The notes below the pieces were generated by a model that saw nothing but the letters and a program-made list of their open reading frames with translations, had not been told where the DNA came from and did no database searches. Positions 8,422-17,727 of a DNA stretch of 47,540 nucleotides are shown here, piece by piece. Within the stretch, counting starts at the first letter, position 1, and the number at the start of each line of letters is the position of its first letter. The translations under genes and the position numbers were made by a program. The DNA is from JAGOUN01 sp040389005. Its GTDB lineage: Bacteria; Pseudomonadota; Gammaproteobacteria; JAGOUN01. The DNA is taken from assembly GCA_040389005.1 (NCBI GenBank), contig JAZKAS010000041.1, positions 1 to 47,540 of the forward strand, given 5' to 3'.

Positions 8422-9478
8422 ACCCAGTGATCTTTATCGTGATCATCTTCAGCAACACCATCTTCAGCAAGATCAACAGCAAATTGTAGTGCTGCAATCA
8501 TTTGATCGTTTATGTCAATCACTCAACTCGAACAGTTCTTTTTTTTCTAGATTGTTTCGTTATGCTCACAATGATATCCGTTTGGGAATCTATGTGTGGG
8601 GAACCGTTGGTATTGGTAAAACTTTTTTAATGGATTGTTTTTATAATGCTTTAACTACTACCAAAAAGCGTCGTATTCACTTTCATCATTTTATGCAAGA
8701 GATTCACGCTGCGCTTCAACAATACTCGGGGCGTGCTGATCCGCTATCACTTGTTGCAAAATCTATTCGTGCACATGCTGAAGTGTTGTGTTTAGATGAA
8801 TTTTTTGTGTCTGATATTGTTGATGCGATGCTATTAGCCGGTTTGCTAAAGGCCTTATTCAAAGAAGGCGTTTGTTTCGTCACGACATCTAATATTCCAC
8901 CGAATCAATTGTATGCAGACGGCTTGCAGCGTAAAAGCTTTTTACCAGCAATCGCTTTGCTTGAACAAAATCTTGAAATTATTCACTTGCTCTCAACTAC
9001 GGACTATCGATTACTTCATTTGAAATCAGCAGGAACGTATTACACTCCATTAAATGCTGATGCAGAGCACAATATGGAAGCAGCATTTCAACTTTATGCA
9101 ACTATGCCATATTCGACACAAGCACTTTCTCTTTTAGGCAGAAAGGTTTCGGTGATTAAATCATGCGCAGAAGCAGTTTGGTTTGATTTTGATGTATTGT
9201 GTGGACCTATGCGTTCTAAACAAGATTATTTAGCGCTGGCAAAACAATTTCCCGTCATATTTCTCAGTCATGTCCCGGTGTTTAATCATCGGTCTTTAGA
9301 TGAAATTACTTGTTTTATACAACTGATTGATATTTTCTATGATGCCAAAATTAAATTAGTCATTTCTGCGGATGCACCTGCCAATTTATTGTATACCGAG
9401 GGCAAATTGATTTTTGAGTTCCAACGCATTGCTTCACGTCTTATGGAAATGCAATCTGCTGAATATTTTGATCTTTAA
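8402..9478 (+). CDS. zapE: ZapE/AFG1-family ATPase
   Basis: P-loop ATPase of the AFG1/ZapE family, which in E. coli associates with the FtsZ ring. Walker A is GTVGIGKT (residues about 69-76) and Walker B VLCLDEFFV. The family block TTSNIPPNQLYADGLQRKSF is present. The length of 358 residues is typical. The start overlaps the end of ppiD; a second ATG two codons later (8408) is equally possible. The N-terminus is rich in His and Gln. The overlap suggests translational coupling with ppiD, a pairing for which I know no functional reason. Confidence 0.9.
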   Translation: MSMPTPRPSDLYRDHLQQHHLQQDQQQIVVLQSFDRLCQSLNSNSSFFSRLFRYAHNDIRLGIYVWGTVGIGKTFLMDCFYNALTTTKKRRIHFHHFMQEIHAALQQYSGRADPLSLVAKSIRAHAEVLCLDEFFVSDIVDAMLLAGLLKALFKEGVCFVTTSNIPPNQLYADGLQRKSFLPAIALLEQNLEIIHLLSTTDYRLLHLKSAGTYYTPLNADAEHNMEAAFQLYATMPYSTQALSLLGRKVSVIKSCAEAVWFDFDVLCGPMRSKQDYLALAKQFPVIFLSHVPVFNHRSLDEITCFIQLIDIFYDAKIKLVISADAPANLLYTEGKLIFEFQRIASRLMEMQSAEYFDL

Positions 9479-9557
9479 TATTGTATTTTATAAAATACTC
9501 TGCTAGCTTGCGAGGCTTCAAACTCACTCACTTTTATTGCACGAGATATGGGATTAA

Positions 9558-11015
9558 ATGATGAAAAAAATTACTTTAGTTTTAGCAGCTGCCGGCGTTT
9601 TAGCATGTAGCTCGTACGCGTTCGCAGATACATCTTCAGACAATGCAACTTTACAACAAGAAATTAAGACATTACAAAAGCAACTTGCAGCTCTTGAAAC
9701 AAAAGTGAATACTTCTTCATCATCTTCGCAGCCTCAATCTCAGCCTCAAGCGTCGATTGCTTCTAGCACAGCTGGATCAGAAACGCCCGCGAAACCATTT
9801 ACCGTTTCTGTTGCTAATTATACCGGAGTGGAACCGCGCTATGATGGTTTTAATTTAATTGTGAATAATCCAGGCGTAAATAATGATGTTGCGTTATTAA
9901 AATTAAGACAAGCAGAAATTGAATACTACGAACAAATTGGTCAAGACTACAAAGGTGACCCAAAATTAATTTTTTCTGGTGAAGTGGAAGGTACTTCTGT
10001 ATATACCACGCCGTACACAGGCACTTCTGCAGGCACTAATTTTAATTTAACCGATGCAGAGTTAGATACGTTTGTCGAAGGCAATCGTTGGGTAAGTGGT
10101 TACATGACGTTTGGTTATAATTCAGGAAGTGATGGTGAAGCGAATGAAGTCAATAATTCAGAAGTGCAATTAGGCCAAGGTTACTTGACCATCGGTGATT
10201 TTACGACGGCTCCTGTCTATGGCTCATTTGGTCAAATGTACGTGCCATTTGGTCGATATAGCAGCTATATGATTTCGACTCCATCAGCAAAAACATTAGG
10301 TCGTATTCAAACGCGTGCGATCAATCTGGGTTATCACTCTAATGATGCTGAATTTACTCCTTTTGCGGCTGTTTATGGTTTTGAAGGCGCCAATGAAATT
10401 AATGGCAATCCAGCATCTAACAGCGATGTAGAAAGTTACGGTAGTAATTTAGGGCTTTCTTTTTCTAAAGATGATTATTCTGGCATGCTAGGAGTAAGTT
10501 ATACATCTAACATTGCTGAATCTTCTGGTTTGCAAGGTGATGGCTCTGCTAACTCGGGTTTTGCATCGAGCCAAGGCACTGAAGCTTTAACGAAACGAGT
10601 TCCTGGTGCAGATATTTATGGCCAAATCGGTTACAACGATTATCTTTTGTTGGCTGAGTTTGTTAAAGCAACGACACAGTTTAATGCAAATAATCTATCG
10701 TATAATGGTCAAGGTGCGCAACCTGAGGCACTTGATGTTGAAGCAGTGTATTCTTTTGAATTTTGGCATCCAAGCTATGTCGGTGTTGCGTATGGTGAAT
10801 CTTGGCAAGCATTAAGTCTTGGCGTTCCAAAGAAAAACTTTGGTGCTGTTTATAGTATCGCTATTTGGCAAAATACAGCGTTGAGTTTTGAGCTTATGCA
10901 TAATATTGGTTATAGTGAAAATGATACATCGTACATGGATGGCATTTCTATGGATCAAAATAGCCAAGGCGAAAGTTACAATACCGCATCATTGCGTTTT
11001 GACTTGTTCTTCTAG
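9558..11015 (+). CDS. LbtU-like outer-membrane porin, copy 1
   Basis: A signal peptide (cleavage near SSYAFA-DT, residue 24) is followed by a short coiled coil LQQEIKTLQKQLAALETKV. A Ser/Gln/Pro linker comes next, then a long beta-strand-rich region ending in Phe, as in outer-membrane barrels. It resembles the LbtU family, which in Legionella takes up the siderophore legiobactin without TonB. The substrate here cannot be read from the sequence. A paralogue of the same design lies at 11936-13330; shared blocks include GTNFNLT, NIAES-GLQGDGS and RVPGAD. A CDF metal exporter sits between the two, 8 bases after this stop codon, so an operon is likely. Confidence 0.72.
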   Translation: MMKKITLVLAAAGVLACSSYAFADTSSDNATLQQEIKTLQKQLAALETKVNTSSSSSQPQSQPQASIASSTAGSETPAKPFTVSVANYTGVEPRYDGFNLIVNNPGVNNDVALLKLRQAEIEYYEQIGQDYKGDPKLIFSGEVEGTSVYTTPYTGTSAGTNFNLTDAELDTFVEGNRWVSGYMTFGYNSGSDGEANEVNNSEVQLGQGYLTIGDFTTAPVYGSFGQMYVPFGRYSSYMISTPSAKTLGRIQTRAINLGYHSNDAEFTPFAAVYGFEGANEINGNPASNSDVESYGSNLGLSFSKDDYSGMLGVSYTSNIAESSGLQGDGSANSGFASSQGTEALTKRVPGADIYGQIGYNDYLLLAEFVKATTQFNANNLSYNGQGAQPEALDVEAVYSFEFWHPSYVGVAYGESWQALSLGVPKKNFGAVYSIAIWQNTALSFELMHNIGYSENDTSYMDGISMDQNSQGESYNTASLRFDLFF

Positions 11016-11023
11016 AAACGCAA

Positions 11024-11920
11024 GTGAATTATTGTCACACGCACGATCACAGCTCTGCCGCGCAGAAAGTCGGTCGTGCGTTTGCGATTGCCATTTTTGT
11101 TAATCTTGGTTTTACGTTTCTCGAGGCGGTTTTTGCGCTTTATGCGCATTCTTCCAGTCTGCTAGCTGATGCCGGGCATAACTTAGGTGATGTGTTGGGG
11201 CTCGCGTTTGCTTGGGGTGCAAATTATTTGCAAACGCGTCGTCCGACGGATCGTTTTAGTTATGGCTATAAACGAACTTCTGTACTAGCTGCTTTTTTAA
11301 ATGCTGTTATTTTAATTGCTACGGCTATTATGATCGCTGTAAGCGCTGTTCAGCATTTATTTCATCCTCATATCGTTGGCGAAAAAATCGTGATTATCGT
11401 CGCTATTATTGGAATTTTTCTAAATATGGGGACAGCATTATTATTTCGACATGGCCAGCAAGACATCAATGTTAAAGCCGCATTTTTGCATTTAGTATTT
11501 GATGCGCTGATTTCATTGGGGGTTGTTGTAGCGGCGATTGCCATTTATTACACCGGTTGGTATTGGTTAGATCCTGTGGTGGGGTTGCTGATTATGATTG
11601 CAATCATTTCCGGCACCTGGTCTTTGTTCAAGCGCTCGATTGATTTAATGCTGGATGCAGTGCCACATGAATTGAAAATTGCGCATGTCGCAGAATATTT
11701 GCAAAAATGGCCGGATGTGACAGAAGTACATGATTTACATATTTGGGGCTTGAGCACGACCGAAGTGGCATTAACTGCGCATCTGTTTGTGCCATCACGC
11801 TACTTAGATGATAACGAATTATTGTTACTGGCGCAGTCGCTGCAAAAAAAATTCGGTATTGGTCACGTCACGTTACAAATTGAACGCGGTACGATGTGCC
11901 TAACTTCATGTCGACATTAA
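11024..11920 (+). CDS. Cation diffusion facilitator (zinc/cobalt/cadmium exporter family)
   Basis: Inner-membrane proton-coupled metal exporter. Six membrane helices are predicted, with a His-rich N-terminus (CHTHDHSS) and a cytoplasmic C-terminal domain from about residue 210. The metal-site pairs are visible: HNLGD in helix 2 and HLVFD in helix 5, both H-x3-D, which in this family usually bind Zn or Cd. The start is GTG at 11024, chosen because the His-rich segment is normal for the family; no strong ribosome binding site is seen. At 298 residues it resembles ZitB/CzcD. It sits tightly between two LbtU-like porins, which suggests a shared role in metal balance. Confidence 0.9.
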   Translation: MNYCHTHDHSSAAQKVGRAFAIAIFVNLGFTFLEAVFALYAHSSSLLADAGHNLGDVLGLAFAWGANYLQTRRPTDRFSYGYKRTSVLAAFLNAVILIATAIMIAVSAVQHLFHPHIVGEKIVIIVAIIGIFLNMGTALLFRHGQQDINVKAAFLHLVFDALISLGVVVAAIAIYYTGWYWLDPVVGLLIMIAIISGTWSLFKRSIDLMLDAVPHELKIAHVAEYLQKWPDVTEVHDLHIWGLSTTEVALTAHLFVPSRYLDDNELLLLAQSLQKKFGIGHVTLQIERGTMCLTSCRH

Positions 11921-11935
11921 AAAATTAGGAAGAAA

Positions 11936-13330
11936 ATGAAAACATTAAGTGCCTGGTTAATATCAATCAGTGTGTTAAGTTATGGTGTAAATGCTTGGAG
12001 TGAATCCACTTCTCCCAGTGCTGAATTAGAGCAAGAGCTTAAAACGTTGCAAGCGCAACTCGCTGCTTTAGAAACAAAAGTCAATAGTGGCACGTTATAC
12101 GCTTCTCCTGTTTCTGTTGCACCCTATGTAGGAGTTACGCCTGCTTATAATGGCACTAATTTAATAGCGTATAATTGGGATGTGAATAATGATCTTACTT
12201 TATTGCAGTTGCGCCAATCCGAAATTCAAGCTTACAAACAACTCGGGCAAACGTATCCAGATACGACTAGAATAATTTTTTCAGGTGAGTTGGAAGGTGA
12301 GTCCAATTATACCACTCCTTATGAAGGTACGCCGGCAGGTACAAATTTTAATTTAACAACCGCAAGCCTTGATACTTTTATCGAAGCAAATCGGTGGGTT
12401 AGTGGCTTTATGGCATTTGGTTATAATGATGGCTCTGGTGATCAGACGAATCGCGTCAATAATTCGCAATTGCAACTCGATCAAGGTTTCATTACCGTGG
12501 GTGATTTAACAACATCGCCGTTCTATAGTTCTATTGGACAAATGTATGTTCCTTTTGGGTGGTATAATTACGATACGGTGAATTCTCCTGTGACTGAGAC
12601 GTTGGGTCAAGTTCAGGCGCGCGCTATTACACTTGCGTATCACTCCAATAATACTGAAATTACGCCTTATGCGGCTGTATATGGTTATCAAGGAGCGACA
12701 GAAATTGATAACAATCCCGCCTCTAATGCAACAGTAGAAGAATACGGAGCCAATGCGGCGCTTGCATTTGCAAGCGGAAATTTTTCAGCTTTAGTTGGCA
12801 GTAGTTATAATTCAAATATTGCAGAATCAGCTGGTTTACAAGGAGATGGCTCTTCGGGTTCAACGTTTAATGGATTTGCGCAAAGTTCGGGCGCAGAAAA
12901 TTTAGCCTACCGTGTGCCTGGCGCCGATGTTTACGGTTCATTAGGATACAGTGCTTATACGCTATTAGTTGAATATACGACTGCGACGAAAGCCTTTGAT
13001 AAAAATGATTTAAGCTTTAATCATCAGGGGGCGCAACCTCAAGCCATGGATATTGAGTTTGTCTATGCGTTTAATAGCGTACATCCAAGTTCAGTGGTAT
13101 TCGATTATGGCCAAACTTGGCAAGCATTAGCCATTGGATTGCCACAAAAGAATTATGGTGTGACTTATAATACTTCTTTTTGGCGTAATACGATTTGTGG
13201 TTTACAGTTGACGCATAACCTAGGTTACGCCAGCGGCTCGACCGCGTCCGGTGCAGGTCAAGTGGCTAATTTAGATACGGTAGGGGTGAGTTATAACGCT
13301 GTGGCCCTGAGCTTTACTTTGCTCTTCTAA
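11936..13330 (+). CDS. LbtU-like outer-membrane porin, copy 2
   Basis: Paralogue of the protein at 9558-11015, with the same order of parts: signal peptide (cleavage near VNAWS), coiled coil LEQELKTLQAQLAALETKV, then a beta-rich barrel ending in a terminal Phe. The Ser/Gln linker of copy 1 is much shorter here. Barrel blocks shared with copy 1 include VGVTPAYNG/GVEPRYDG, GTNFNLT, RWVSG and GLQGDGS. It starts 15 bases after the CDF gene, behind AGGAAG. Substrate unknown. Its last 60 bases are also the antisense end of a possible small gene. Confidence 0.72.
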   Translation: MKTLSAWLISISVLSYGVNAWSESTSPSAELEQELKTLQAQLAALETKVNSGTLYASPVSVAPYVGVTPAYNGTNLIAYNWDVNNDLTLLQLRQSEIQAYKQLGQTYPDTTRIIFSGELEGESNYTTPYEGTPAGTNFNLTTASLDTFIEANRWVSGFMAFGYNDGSGDQTNRVNNSQLQLDQGFITVGDLTTSPFYSSIGQMYVPFGWYNYDTVNSPVTETLGQVQARAITLAYHSNNTEITPYAAVYGYQGATEIDNNPASNATVEEYGANAALAFASGNFSALVGSSYNSNIAESAGLQGDGSSGSTFNGFAQSSGAENLAYRVPGADVYGSLGYSAYTLLVEYTTATKAFDKNDLSFNHQGAQPQAMDIEFVYAFNSVHPSSVVFDYGQTWQALAIGLPQKNYGVTYNTSFWRNTICGLQLTHNLGYASGSTASGAGQVANLDTVGVSYNAVALSFTLLF

Positions 13331-13489
13331 GATTGGGCTGAACATTTGCCAAGCAGTGTGTACGGGTTTGTGAGATTCGCTTAAGCATGAATGCGCTTCT
13401 GTAGAGAGGTCCAAGAATTGATCCATGATATGCGATAACTCATTGAGATGGGACATCTCTTCATTTCTTTGAGTAATAGATGTAAACAT
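13271..13489 (-). CDS. Possible small protein, 72 residues, antisense to the porin 3' end
   Basis: The protein is not recognised; it would be a soluble, mildly acidic helical protein (MFTSITQRNEEMSHLNEL at its start). Support comes from the context. The ATG at 13489 has AAGGAA eight bases upstream, and a TGCTATATT extended -10 element lies 34 bases further up on the same strand. The frame continues upstream to 13600, but without start signals. The last 60 bases overlap the 3' end of the second porin gene on the other strand. It could be a chance frame in an otherwise empty 268-base stretch. Confidence 0.42.
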   Translation of the reverse strand: MFTSITQRNEEMSHLNELSHIMDQFLDLSTEAHSCLSESHKPVHTAWQMFSPILEEQSKAQGHSVITHPYRI

Positions 13490-13522
13490 CGATTGATTCC
13501 TTAAGTTTTTCTTAATGTAAGC

Positions 13523-13531
13523 AATATAGCA
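13523..13531 (-). promoter_or_regulatory. Extended -10 promoter element of the small antisense gene
   Basis: On the minus strand the sequence is TGCTATATT, matching the extended -10 pattern TGnTATAAT with one mismatch. A poor -35 (TGTAGA) lies 18 bases further upstream. A transcript would begin near 13516 and leave a leader of about 27 bases before the ATG at 13489. Confidence 0.4.
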
Positions 13532-13598
13532 CATCTTCGTGCGATTTCTACATGTTTGTGTAAAAAAAGTGTATTTATTATTGAATAGTGAGTGAGTC

Positions 13599-14162
13599 AT
13601 GGATTTTAAGGTTGATTTCGAAAGTGGACGCTTGTTGCCTGCTCGTTTATCATTATCGCCTCATTGTGATTTTCGGCCCGTAGAATCGAGCATCGATTTA
13701 TTAGTCATCCATAATATCAGCCTACCCCCCGGAATTTTTGGCAAAAGCTATATTGAGGATTTATTTTTAGGGCGATTGTCTATCGCGGAACATCCGTATT
13801 TTGAACATATTGCGACTGCAAAAGTCTCAGCGCATTTATTAATTCGTCGTGATGGAGAAGTGATACAATTTGTCCCATTCAATCAACGCGCGTGGCACGC
13901 GGGTCAATCAAGCTTTCATGGGCGATCAGCGTGTAATGATTTTTCGATTGGAATTGAACTGGAAGGCACGGATGATCTCGATTTTGAAGCGATACAATAT
14001 CAACAGCTGGCGGATATTACGCGCCATTTAATGCAGGTTTATCCTAAAATTACGCCTGAAACGATTGTTGGGCATAGTGATATTGCACCGGGTCGTAAAA
14101 CTGATCCTGGTCCGCACTTTGATTGGGCGCGGTATTATGGTCTAATAGGCATCTCAAAATAG
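13599..14162 (+). CDS. ampD: AmpD, 1,6-anhydro-N-acetylmuramyl-L-alanine amidase
   Basis: Cytoplasmic zinc amidase that removes peptides from anhydromuropeptides during cell-wall recycling. The zinc ligands are visible: His38 (VIHNIS), His159 (GHSDIAPGRKTDPG) and Asp169 of the same block. The catalytic Glu120 (IGIELEG) and Lys167 are present. At 187 residues it is the normal AmpD length, with no signal peptide, so it is the cytoplasmic form and not AmiD. ampE follows 10 bases later, the classical ampDE pair. Confidence 0.95.
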   Translation: MDFKVDFESGRLLPARLSLSPHCDFRPVESSIDLLVIHNISLPPGIFGKSYIEDLFLGRLSIAEHPYFEHIATAKVSAHLLIRRDGEVIQFVPFNQRAWHAGQSSFHGRSACNDFSIGIELEGTDDLDFEAIQYQQLADITRHLMQVYPKITPETIVGHSDIAPGRKTDPGPHFDWARYYGLIGISK

Positions 14163-14172
14163 GAGAAGCCCA

Positions 14173-15006
14173 ATGTCATTAGTTATTATTTTATTGGCCT
14201 TACTGATCGAAAGATTAGCAGGTTTTCTACATCCTATTCGAGATCATTATTGGTTTGAGCATTATTCTCGAAAAATAACCGTTATGGTGAGAAGAAATTC
14301 ATATTTAAGTTTGTTGTTAAGTGTTGTGCCAGTACTTGTTGTCGTTTTTTTTGCGCATCTGCTTTTAGCAGCAATCTCTTTCGGTTGGGCGAGTTGGATC
14401 TTTGATTTAATGATATTGGTCTATTGTTTAGGCAATACGCATTTGCGCATACAAGTACGTGAGTGTTATGAGCAAATTGAATTAGGCAATATGGAAAGCG
14501 GGCGGGCATTATTGTTGGAGCATTTTGATGTTGAAGAAGCAGGCGAAATTACGCCCTCTATTTTAATGAAAGCATTTTATCGTGCTTCTTTACAGCGTGT
14601 GTTTTCTATTTTGTTTTGGTTTATTGTGTTAGGTCCTGTCGGGGCTGTGTTGTATCGTGCTATTCAAAAACTTTCGGTGTATTCATCTGAAGATACAATG
14701 ACTACAGTTAATGCGTTGGCAAATCGTTTGACGTTTATTTTAGATTGGATTCCTGCGCGTTTACTCGCGTTAAGTTTTTGTTTGGCGGGTCATTTTATGG
14801 ATGTGTTTACAGAATGGCGTGACACATTTAAATCGCATAAAAGTGATACGTATCAAGTGTTGTATAATTGCGGGCACATTGCCATTCGTGCCGATATGCA
14901 TCTGGATCCGGCCGTAGTTTTTGCACAATTTGATGAAGCGTACTATTTAGTTTGTCGCTCATTATTTATTTGGTTGGTAGTTTTGGCACTGGTTATTTTA
15001 TTTTAG
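14173..15006 (+). CDS. ampE: AmpE-like inner-membrane protein (regulatory signalling modulator family)
   Basis: Four or so membrane helices (about residues 1-16, 45-80, 145-165 and 258-277), with the family blocks LLIERL near the start and WFIVLGPVGAVLYR in the middle. The 277-residue length is normal. The exact function of AmpE is unsettled; it is placed with beta-lactamase induction and wall recycling because of its pairing with ampD. It begins 10 bases after ampD behind AGGAG. aceE follows 19 bases later, as in Pseudomonas-type gene order. Confidence 0.88.
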   Translation: MSLVIILLALLIERLAGFLHPIRDHYWFEHYSRKITVMVRRNSYLSLLLSVVPVLVVVFFAHLLLAAISFGWASWIFDLMILVYCLGNTHLRIQVRECYEQIELGNMESGRALLLEHFDVEEAGEITPSILMKAFYRASLQRVFSILFWFIVLGPVGAVLYRAIQKLSVYSSEDTMTTVNALANRLTFILDWIPARLLALSFCLAGHFMDVFTEWRDTFKSHKSDTYQVLYNCGHIAIRADMHLDPAVVFAQFDEAYYLVCRSLFIWLVVLALVILF

Positions 15007-15025
15007 TAGAGGCTCAGAGAGGAAT

Positions 15026-17713
15026 ATGACTAATAATATTAATTTTGATTTCGATCAATTAGGCTTTGATTTAGAAAAGCAAGAATGGATTGCGGCGTTA
15101 GAATCTTTAATAGAACGTGAAGGCGCAGATCGCGCTAAATTTATTTTAGATCAAGTGTTACAAACCGCTTCTTCTGCGGGCGTACCAGTGGCAACATCTG
15201 CGTTACGTACAGGCTATCGCAGTTCATTTACACCAGATCAGCAAGCGAAACACCCAGGTGATTTAGCCATAGAAGCGAAAATCGAAGCGATCAATCGTTG
15301 GAATTCGGTGATGATTGTCGCGCGTAATCGTCGTAAAATTCCTGGTGGATTAGGCGGACATATTTCGTCATGCAATTCTATCGCAACAGTTTATGAAACA
15401 GGGTTGAATCATTTTTTTAAAGGTAGAACCGACAGCCAAATGGGCGATTTAGTTTATTTCCAAGGGCATTCGTCGGAAATTAATTATGCGCGTGCTTATT
15501 TAGAAGGCCGCTTAAACCAATCACAGCTCGATAATTTTCGTCAAGAATCAGAAGGGCGTGATAAAGGCTTATCATCTTATCCACATCCATGGTTAATGCC
15601 GGATTTTTGGCAATTTGCTACAGTCTCTTTAGGCTTAGGCCAAATGCAAGGGGTGTATGCGGCACGTTTTTTAAAATATTTAGAAAATCGCGGGCTACAA
15701 AAAACAGCCGGTCGTCGTGTTTGGGTGTTTTGTGGTGATGGCGAAATGGATGAACCTGAATCTCGCGCAGCACTTTGTCAGGCATCGAATGAAAATCTCG
15801 ATAATTTAGTTTATATCGTGAATTGTAATTTGCAACGCTTGGATGGATTAGTGCGCAGTAATTTAAAAATTATTGACGAGCTAGAAGGCTTATTTAAAGG
15901 CTGTAATTGGAATGTAGTTAAATCCGTTTGGAATAGTGCGTGGGATCCTTTATTTGCTAAAGATAAAAAAGGTGTTTTGCAAAAGGCATTGGATGCGTTA
16001 GTTGATGGTGAGTTGCAAGCTTTCACAGCACATGGCCCGGCTTATCTTCGTGAGCATTTTTTCAATAAAGATCCTGAACTTGCGGCATTGGTTGCTGACA
16101 TGACGGACGAACAACTCGCTAAGTTAGGGCGTGCGGGGCATGATCCTTTAAAAGTATATGCAGCGTTAGATTTAGCAACAAAACAAAAAAGTGGTCCGAC
16201 GGTCGTTTTATTATTAGCGGTCAAGGGTTATGGTTTGGCAGCGGCAGAAAGTCGAAACATAGCGCATAATCATTTAGAAATGTCATTTGAAGATTTAAAA
16301 TTATTTCGTGATCGTTTTGGATTACCAATCAGTGATAAACAAGTCGAAGATCTAGAATATTATAATCCAGGTCCTAATAGCGAAGAAGTGCGTTATTTGC
16401 AAGCGCGTCGTCAAGCGTTAGGCGGCTATTTGCCAGCACGTTTTAGTCAATCGCCTAAATTACCAACGCCGCCATTAAGTATATTTGATGCTACGCTGCA
16501 AGGTTCTGGCGATCGAGAAATATCCTCGACCATGGCGTTGGCGCGTATTGTTTCTGCTTTATTAAAAGATAAAGAAATTGGAAAATATGTGGTGCCCATG
16601 TTTTCAGATGAAGTACGAACTTTTGGCATGGAAGGTTTGTTTCGACAGGTAGGTATTTATTCGCATGTTGGCCAGCTTTATACCTCAGAAGATAATGCAC
16701 TGATGACGCATTACAAAGAAACGCAAAACGGCCAAGTGCTAATGGAAGGAATTACAGAGGCAGGTTGTTTGGCATCATGGATTGCAGCAGGAACATCTTA
16801 TAGTGTGAATGGCTTGCCGATGATTCCTATTTTTACGTACTACTCTATGTTTGGTTTCCAGCGTATTGGTGATTTTATTTGGGCTGCGGCCGATATGCGT
16901 ACGCGTGGATTTTTATTTGGCGGAACTGCTGGTCGTACAACGTTGGATGGAGAAGGCTTACAACATCAAGATGGTCATAGTCTTGTAATAGCGGCAACGG
17001 TTCCAACCTGTATTGCTTATGATCCAACATTTGGTTATGAGCTTGCTGTGATTATGCAAAACGGTTTAAAACGCATGTTTGAAGATCAAGAAGATGTTTT
17101 TTATTATGTAATGGTGATGAATGAAAAATACGCGCATCCTGCGATGCCAAAAGGTGTTGAAGAAGGAATTGTGAAAGGGATGTATTCTCTTCATAAAAGT
17201 ACGCGACAAACCGCAAAGCAAAAAGTCACTTTATTAAGTTCGGGAACTATTTTACGTGAAGCACAAGCGGCCGCAATATTATTAGAAAATGATTTCGGTA
17301 TTGCTGCAGATGTGTGGAGTGTCACAAGTTTTAATGAATTAAAACGTGATGCAGAAAAAGTGGCGCGGCAACAGTGTTTGTCATTGGATTATTCGACAAA
17401 GAGTTATTTGACAGAATGTTTAGAGCAAATGTCGGGACCGATTGTTGCTGTGACAGATTATATTCGCGCTTATCCCGAACAGATTCGTGCGTATGTTAAA
17501 TCGACGGACTATCACGTGTTAGGCACGGATGGTTTTGGTCGCAGTGATACACGAGAAGCCTTGCGGCGTTTCTTTGAAGTCGATCGTCATTATATTGCGT
17601 ATACAGCTATCGTAGCACTTGTGCAGCGTGGTGAATTGCCCCTAGAAAAAGCGCAAGAAGCGAAAAAGAAATATGCGATAGATGAAAATAAACCACATCC
17701 AATTACTGTATAA
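15026..17713 (+). CDS. aceE: Pyruvate dehydrogenase E1 component, homodimeric type
   Basis: Thiamine diphosphate enzyme that decarboxylates pyruvate and transfers the acetyl group to lipoyl-AceF. The ThDP/Mg motif GDGEMDEPES starts at residue 237 and ends with NCNLQRLDG. The family N-terminal segment (NRWNSVMIVARNRR) and GLGGHISS block are present. At 895 residues it matches the roughly 890 of the E. coli enzyme. It is the first gene of aceE-aceF-lpd, with a spacing of 14 bases to aceF. No pdhR regulator gene is present nearby; ampE occupies the upstream position. Confidence 0.98.
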   Translation: MTNNINFDFDQLGFDLEKQEWIAALESLIEREGADRAKFILDQVLQTASSAGVPVATSALRTGYRSSFTPDQQAKHPGDLAIEAKIEAINRWNSVMIVARNRRKIPGGLGGHISSCNSIATVYETGLNHFFKGRTDSQMGDLVYFQGHSSEINYARAYLEGRLNQSQLDNFRQESEGRDKGLSSYPHPWLMPDFWQFATVSLGLGQMQGVYAARFLKYLENRGLQKTAGRRVWVFCGDGEMDEPESRAALCQASNENLDNLVYIVNCNLQRLDGLVRSNLKIIDELEGLFKGCNWNVVKSVWNSAWDPLFAKDKKGVLQKALDALVDGELQAFTAHGPAYLREHFFNKDPELAALVADMTDEQLAKLGRAGHDPLKVYAALDLATKQKSGPTVVLLLAVKGYGLAAAESRNIAHNHLEMSFEDLKLFRDRFGLPISDKQVEDLEYYNPGPNSEEVRYLQARRQALGGYLPARFSQSPKLPTPPLSIFDATLQGSGDREISSTMALARIVSALLKDKEIGKYVVPMFSDEVRTFGMEGLFRQVGIYSHVGQLYTSEDNALMTHYKETQNGQVLMEGITEAGCLASWIAAGTSYSVNGLPMIPIFTYYSMFGFQRIGDFIWAAADMRTRGFLFGGTAGRTTLDGEGLQHQDGHSLVIAATVPTCIAYDPTFGYELAVIMQNGLKRMFEDQEDVFYYVMVMNEKYAHPAMPKGVEEGIVKGMYSLHKSTRQTAKQKVTLLSSGTILREAQAAAILLENDFGIAADVWSVTSFNELKRDAEKVARQQCLSLDYSTKSYLTECLEQMSGPIVAVTDYIRAYPEQIRAYVKSTDYHVLGTDGFGRSDTREALRRFFEVDRHYIAYTAIVALVQRGELPLEKAQEAKKKYAIDENKPHPITV

Positions 17714-17727
17714 GAGGGGAATAAAAA

